A DNA stretch of 64,000 nt from Siderastrea radians. Taxonomy: Eukaryota; Cnidaria; Anthozoa; Scleractinia; Rhizangiidae. Below the pieces are notes generated by a model. It searched no databases. It saw only the letters and a list, made by a program, of their open reading frames with translations, and was not told the origin of the DNA. Location: contig OZ024887.1 in NCBI GenBank assembly GCA_964017195.1, positions 1,670,501-1,734,500 of the forward strand, read 5' to 3'. The position numbers were made by a program, and so were the translations under genes. Positions 61,757-64,000 of the stretch are shown one piece after another (position 1 is the stretch's first letter; each line of letters starts with the position of its first letter).

Positions 61757-62014
61757 TCAGCGCCGTTGTCTTCTTCTTCTCGGTCTTTTTCGTTGACTAC
61801 TAGTACCTCTTCTACGTTGGGAACGGTTTTTATACTTTCCCCGTGCGAGCAATCTTGAGAAGTCGTAGCCAGGAGGTCGACTTACGTCTTGACTTATCCA
61901 TCCCCCTCGCTGTCGAGGCATTTTCAAAATTTTCCACCATGGTACAAATCCACCACGTTGAGGCAGTCCTCTTTCACTTCGAACGCGTCGAACCCTCGAA
62001 GGAATCGGTTGCAT
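61757..62014 (-). CDS. Small Arg-rich core-type protein, 85 aa
   Basis: The ATG at 62014 follows the previous stop by two bases. The product is extremely Arg/Lys-rich, ending R-R-R-G-T-S-S-Q-R-K-R-P-R-R-R-R. P-G-Y-D-F-S-R-L-L-A-R near residue 47 may be a maturation or folding segment. It resembles adenovirus core proteins that condense DNA. Gly-Gly contexts could be protease sites. Function is inferred from composition and position. Confidence 0.6.
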   Translation of the reverse strand: MQPIPSRVRRVRSERGLPQRGGFVPWWKILKMPRQRGGWISQDVSRPPGYDFSRLLARGKYKNRSQRRRGTSSQRKRPRRRRQRR

Positions 62015-62016
62015 TT

Positions 62017-62343
62017 TTACACACCAAAAATGTCTCGAGCTCTTTTGGCGTGTTTTGGAAACAAAGCAGCAGCAACTTTCACGGCCTTATTAACGTCCTT
62101 TCGTTTCAACACTTGTTTGGCTCGTTTACTTATTTCCTTTTTCAGAGCTTCTTCGGCTTTTCGTTTCACACCTCGTTTCAATCCTGCTGCAAGACCATTC
62201 AAAGTGTTTGTTGGCACTTTTAAAGGGTTACGACTTTTTATAAGACCTTGTAAGCCTCCCTGCAAGATGCCTTTCAATAAGCCGGACCCCTCTTGACCAT
62301 AGGCCTCATCTGTACGAAAACGTGTCAAACTTCCACCCCGCAT
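62017..62343 (-). CDS. Small basic amphipathic virion-type protein, 108 aa
   Basis: The product begins M-R-G-G-S-L, a Gly-Gly context of the kind cut by adenovirus-type proteases. It then has G-L-L-K-G-I-L-Q-G-G-L-Q-G-L-I (residues 21-35), an amphipathic, membrane-active-looking helix. A long Lys/Arg/Ala helix follows (K-R-K-A-E-E-A-L-K-K-E-I-S-K-R-A-K). It could correspond to a pVI-like membrane-lytic or cement protein. The similarity is in character only. Confidence 0.55.
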   Translation of the reverse strand: MRGGSLTRFRTDEAYGQEGSGLLKGILQGGLQGLIKSRNPLKVPTNTLNGLAAGLKRGVKRKAEEALKKEISKRAKQVLKRKDVNKAVKVAAALFPKHAKRARDIFGV

Positions 62344-62392
62344 GTTGTTTTTGTGATGATTGTTTTTCCACTCTGGTGTTCTCTTTTTATAC

Positions 62393-62716
62393 TCACATTA
62401 TGTTACATGTGAAAGATTCTCCTGCATAGCGTTTTCGTTTTCCACTTCGAATCTCCTCCATACGTTTCAAATGAGATTTTCTCGCATTCTTTTTGGCGAG
62501 TTTTTCCAACCCTTTGGTAATACTCCAAGCGGCTTTGGGAAGTCCTGCTATCACGCTTGCAATTCCTTCACCCACTTGATCGTCAACAACAAAATCTGGC
62601 ACGGGCACTCGTTGCGGATGTTGTCTCCGTCCCCTTCGCACTGTTGATCTTTTGGTGGTTCGTTTTTTGGGCCCTTTCGTCCTCCGTTTGGTCGTTCTTC
62701 GCTTTTTAACAGACAT
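62393..62716 (-). CDS. Small Lys/Arg/Thr-rich core-type protein, 107 aa
   Basis: The true start is the ATG at 62716 (M-S-V-K-K-R-R-T-T-K-R-R-T), 31 bases after the penton gene. The first 40 residues are basic with Thr, like DNA-condensing core proteins. A hydrophobic amphipathic segment, G-E-G-I-A-S-V-I-A-G-L-P-K-A-A-W, occupies about 55-75 and another basic helix follows. It is likely packaged with the genome. Confidence 0.6.
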   Translation of the reverse strand: MSVKKRRTTKRRTKGPKKRTTKRSTVRRGRRQHPQRVPVPDFVVDDQVGEGIASVIAGLPKAAWSITKGLEKLAKKNARKSHLKRMEEIRSGKRKRYAGESFTCNIM

Positions 62717-62747
62717 GATTAAAAGCAATTCTGTAAAGTCTCCTTTT

Positions 62748-63791
62748 TTATCCTTTTTTGAAGTGCAACGTGACAATGGTATGGCCGTCACCAAACTTGA
62801 CCAAGTCTCCTCCGGTACCAATCGTTTCAGCTACTTGAACATGAATAATTTCCACGACTTCGTTACGAAGAGGTAGGTATTGAATGTGCAACGGTTCAAA
62901 GTACATGGTGCCACGTCCTTGCCGCTTGTACTGGATTTCACGCAACAAATCGGTCACGCGATTGCCCACAATCGTACTGCCTGCCACGTCCGAGTACACG
63001 TGCAACGATCGCGTGGGCTCTCCCACCACCGCCCGAAACGCCACATTCAAGTTGGTGAAACGCCAATGACAACTCATGCTCAATTGTAAATAATCCGGTA
63101 AAAACGAACGCACTACCCAAAAGACAGGCTTGCTGTGTTCGTCGTTCACATCGTTCCAAGCCCCGTTCTTGGTCATGTCGGGTATTTGATCCCCCAGGAA
63201 TTCTTGCTGTAAGTTCGGGCCCAAAGTCAACCCACTGCCAATTTTACGTAACCACCCCATCTTGAGCGCTAACTTGGTGTAGATGGTAAGGGCAGGTGTG
63301 CTGTTGCCACAATGGCAGACATGGGTGTTGTTGATGAGCAGATCCTCGCCTTCCCACTTGAACTTGACGTAGGTGTGTTTGCCTTGATCGTTGGTAAACC
63401 GACCTCCTTGAATCGCCGTTTCGTGGCGTCGTTGTTCCAAGTGGGCAATCGTGACTTTCATGAAACTCACGCCATCCACCACCCAATCCAAATCTTGGAC
63501 GTCTTGGATGACGGTTTGCGTCGTGCCTATGCGCGCTGCCATTTCCCCACTGCTTCCATCGGGTTTGGGATAGGTGATCTCCCAGGACGTCGACATGACG
63601 TAGCCGTCTTTGTTGACCAACTCGTACAAATTCACGCGGGTATCCGGTAAGGAAATGGCACTCAACCCCACTTGCCATGAACCCCCGGGTAACCGTAACG
63701 GTTGAGGTAAACGAATCTTGAAGGAATTGGCTTGGTTGTGGGGAAATTCACCCCGGTTTGAATGACTGGGTAAAGTAACGTAAAACGACAT
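62748..63791 (-). CDS. Penton-like minor capsid protein, 347 aa
   Basis: The start is the ATG at 63791 (M-S-F-Y-V-T-L-P-S-H-S-N-R-G). F-Y-V-T-L-P-S-N/H-S, then F-K-I-R-L-P-Q-P-L and G-S-W-Q-V-G-L-S-A-I, is the diagnostic beginning of Polinton/adintovirus penton (single-jelly-roll) proteins. The C-terminal strands are rich in beta-forming residues (V-V-E-I-I-H-V-Q-V). Pentamers occupy the capsid vertices. The gene follows the integrase directly: the integrase stop codon lies six bases upstream. Confidence 0.85.
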   Translation of the reverse strand: MSFYVTLPSHSNRGEFPHNQANSFKIRLPQPLRLPGGSWQVGLSAISLPDTRVNLYELVNKDGYVMSTSWEITYPKPDGSSGEMAARIGTTQTVIQDVQDLDWVVDGVSFMKVTIAHLEQRRHETAIQGGRFTNDQGKHTYVKFKWEGEDLLINNTHVCHCGNSTPALTIYTKLALKMGWLRKIGSGLTLGPNLQQEFLGDQIPDMTKNGAWNDVNDEHSKPVFWVVRSFLPDYLQLSMSCHWRFTNLNVAFRAVVGEPTRSLHVYSDVAGSTIVGNRVTDLLREIQYKRQGRGTMYFEPLHIQYLPLRNEVVEIIHVQVAETIGTGGDLVKFGDGHTIVTLHFKKG

Positions 63792-63796
63792 CTTCT

Positions 63797-64000
63797 TCAA
63801 AGCTTACTCACGCTCGCACTGGAAATCCAACTATTGTACTTGTCGGGCCACCCTTTCCACTTTACTAACATTTGACCTTTTTGGCGCTTAAGTACCTTTT
63901 CGATGCGAAAGAGCGCTTCGTCAGACACATGCACTTTTTGCAAATCTTCGTGGTAAAATGTTCCTTTCACCGGTGTATCGTCCCACTCGCGAATCTTATA
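63797..64000 (-). CDS. Retrovirus-like integrase, C-terminal chromodomain part (runs off right edge)
   Basis: The last 67 codons are visible. They contain D-D-T-P-V-K-G-T-F-Y-H-E-D-L-Q-K-V (an SH3-like end) and R-I-E-K-V-L-K-R-Q-K-G-Q-M-L-V-K-W-K-G-W-P, a chromodomain with the aromatic cage residues W-x-x-W. This is the typical end of Polinton/adintovirus integrases, which insert viral DNA into host chromosomes; the chromodomain may guide it to modified chromatin. The catalytic core lies beyond position 64000. Confidence 0.88.
   Translation of the reverse strand, partial: YKIREWDDTPVKGTFYHEDLQKVHVSDEALFRIEKVLKRQKGQMLVKWKGWPDKYNSWISSASVSKL

Larger units (their letters stand above)
49171..64000. 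mobile_element. Integrated adintovirus/Polinton (Maverick)-type dsDNA virus, left part
   Basis: The region encodes the defining set of this group: integrase with chromodomain, penton-like and double-jelly-roll capsid proteins, adenovirus-type protease, A32-like packaging ATPase and a phospholipase A2 protein. All are on the minus strand in one compact late block (55719-64000). A separate accessory block lies at 49171-55544. DNA polymerase B and the right end lie beyond 64000. Almost all frames are intact. The left boundary is set at the start of the 253-bp tandem duplication and is approximate. Confidence 0.9.

Noticed and set aside
60847..61803. Plus-strand frame of 318 codons
   Set aside because: It lies entirely opposite the major capsid gene, which has clear family motifs. 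The plus frame has none and starts at a non-ATG codon.

Overview
The window looks like nuclear scaffold DNA from a cnidarian, probably a coral or sea anemone, although species cannot be read from it. It has one 23-base N gap. The transposable-element repertoire is typical of an invertebrate: Ngaro/DIRS-type tyrosine-recombinase retroelements, Gypsy, hAT, Harbinger, Mutator-like elements and tRNA-derived SINEs. No undisturbed host gene was found. Two exon-like stretches of unknown origin (near 2.8 kb and 29.5-31.6 kb) carry splice sites but also coding lesions.

Positions 1-49 kb are a layered transposon graveyard. A Gypsy gag start lies at the left edge. A tyrosine-recombinase retroelement (6.9-13.0 kb) is split by a Gypsy element with a 5-bp target duplication. 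A nearly complete Ngaro-type element (14.27-18.62 kb) keeps its split direct repeats and sits inside a larger pair of inverted repeats. A second tyrosine-recombinase element (19.46-25.5 kb) is split by a long-TIR, Mutator-like element. That element holds a hAT element (8-bp duplication), which in turn holds a Harbinger MITE (TAA duplication). Beyond that lie a broken Mutator transposase, SINEs, copia-like and Harbinger-like fragments, a further tyrosine-recombinase remnant at 42-44 kb, and a THAP-domain Harbinger-type transposase (47.5-49.0 kb) with a single-base deletion.

Positions 49.2-64.0 kb are the left part of an integrated adintovirus/Polinton (Maverick)-type virus that runs off the right edge. 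A compact minus-strand late cluster encodes, in order of transcription: integrase (C-terminal chromodomain part only), penton-like capsid protein, three small basic proteins, double-jelly-roll major capsid protein, adenovirus-type protease, packaging ATPase, several small virion-type proteins, a two-TM protein and a parvovirus-type phospholipase A2 protein. Nearly all of these frames are open, so the copy is young or under selection. The DNA polymerase B expected of this group is not in the window.

The left flank of the provirus is an accessory region. A divergent promoter rich in CCAAT and CCTTATATGG boxes drives a SLOG (YspA-like) nucleotide-binding protein plus a small RVRF-motif protein on one side. 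On the other side it drives a GRF zinc-finger protein, an unknown protein, a free-standing integrase N-terminal domain and a possible nuclease-like protein. Then comes the most unusual feature: an array of 11 mini-exons at 53.76-55.54 kb. Each begins with a pyrimidine tract and YAG splice acceptor exactly 12 bases, in frame, before an ATG (ATA in the last unit). Most encode tiny W-(H)-CxxC peptides.
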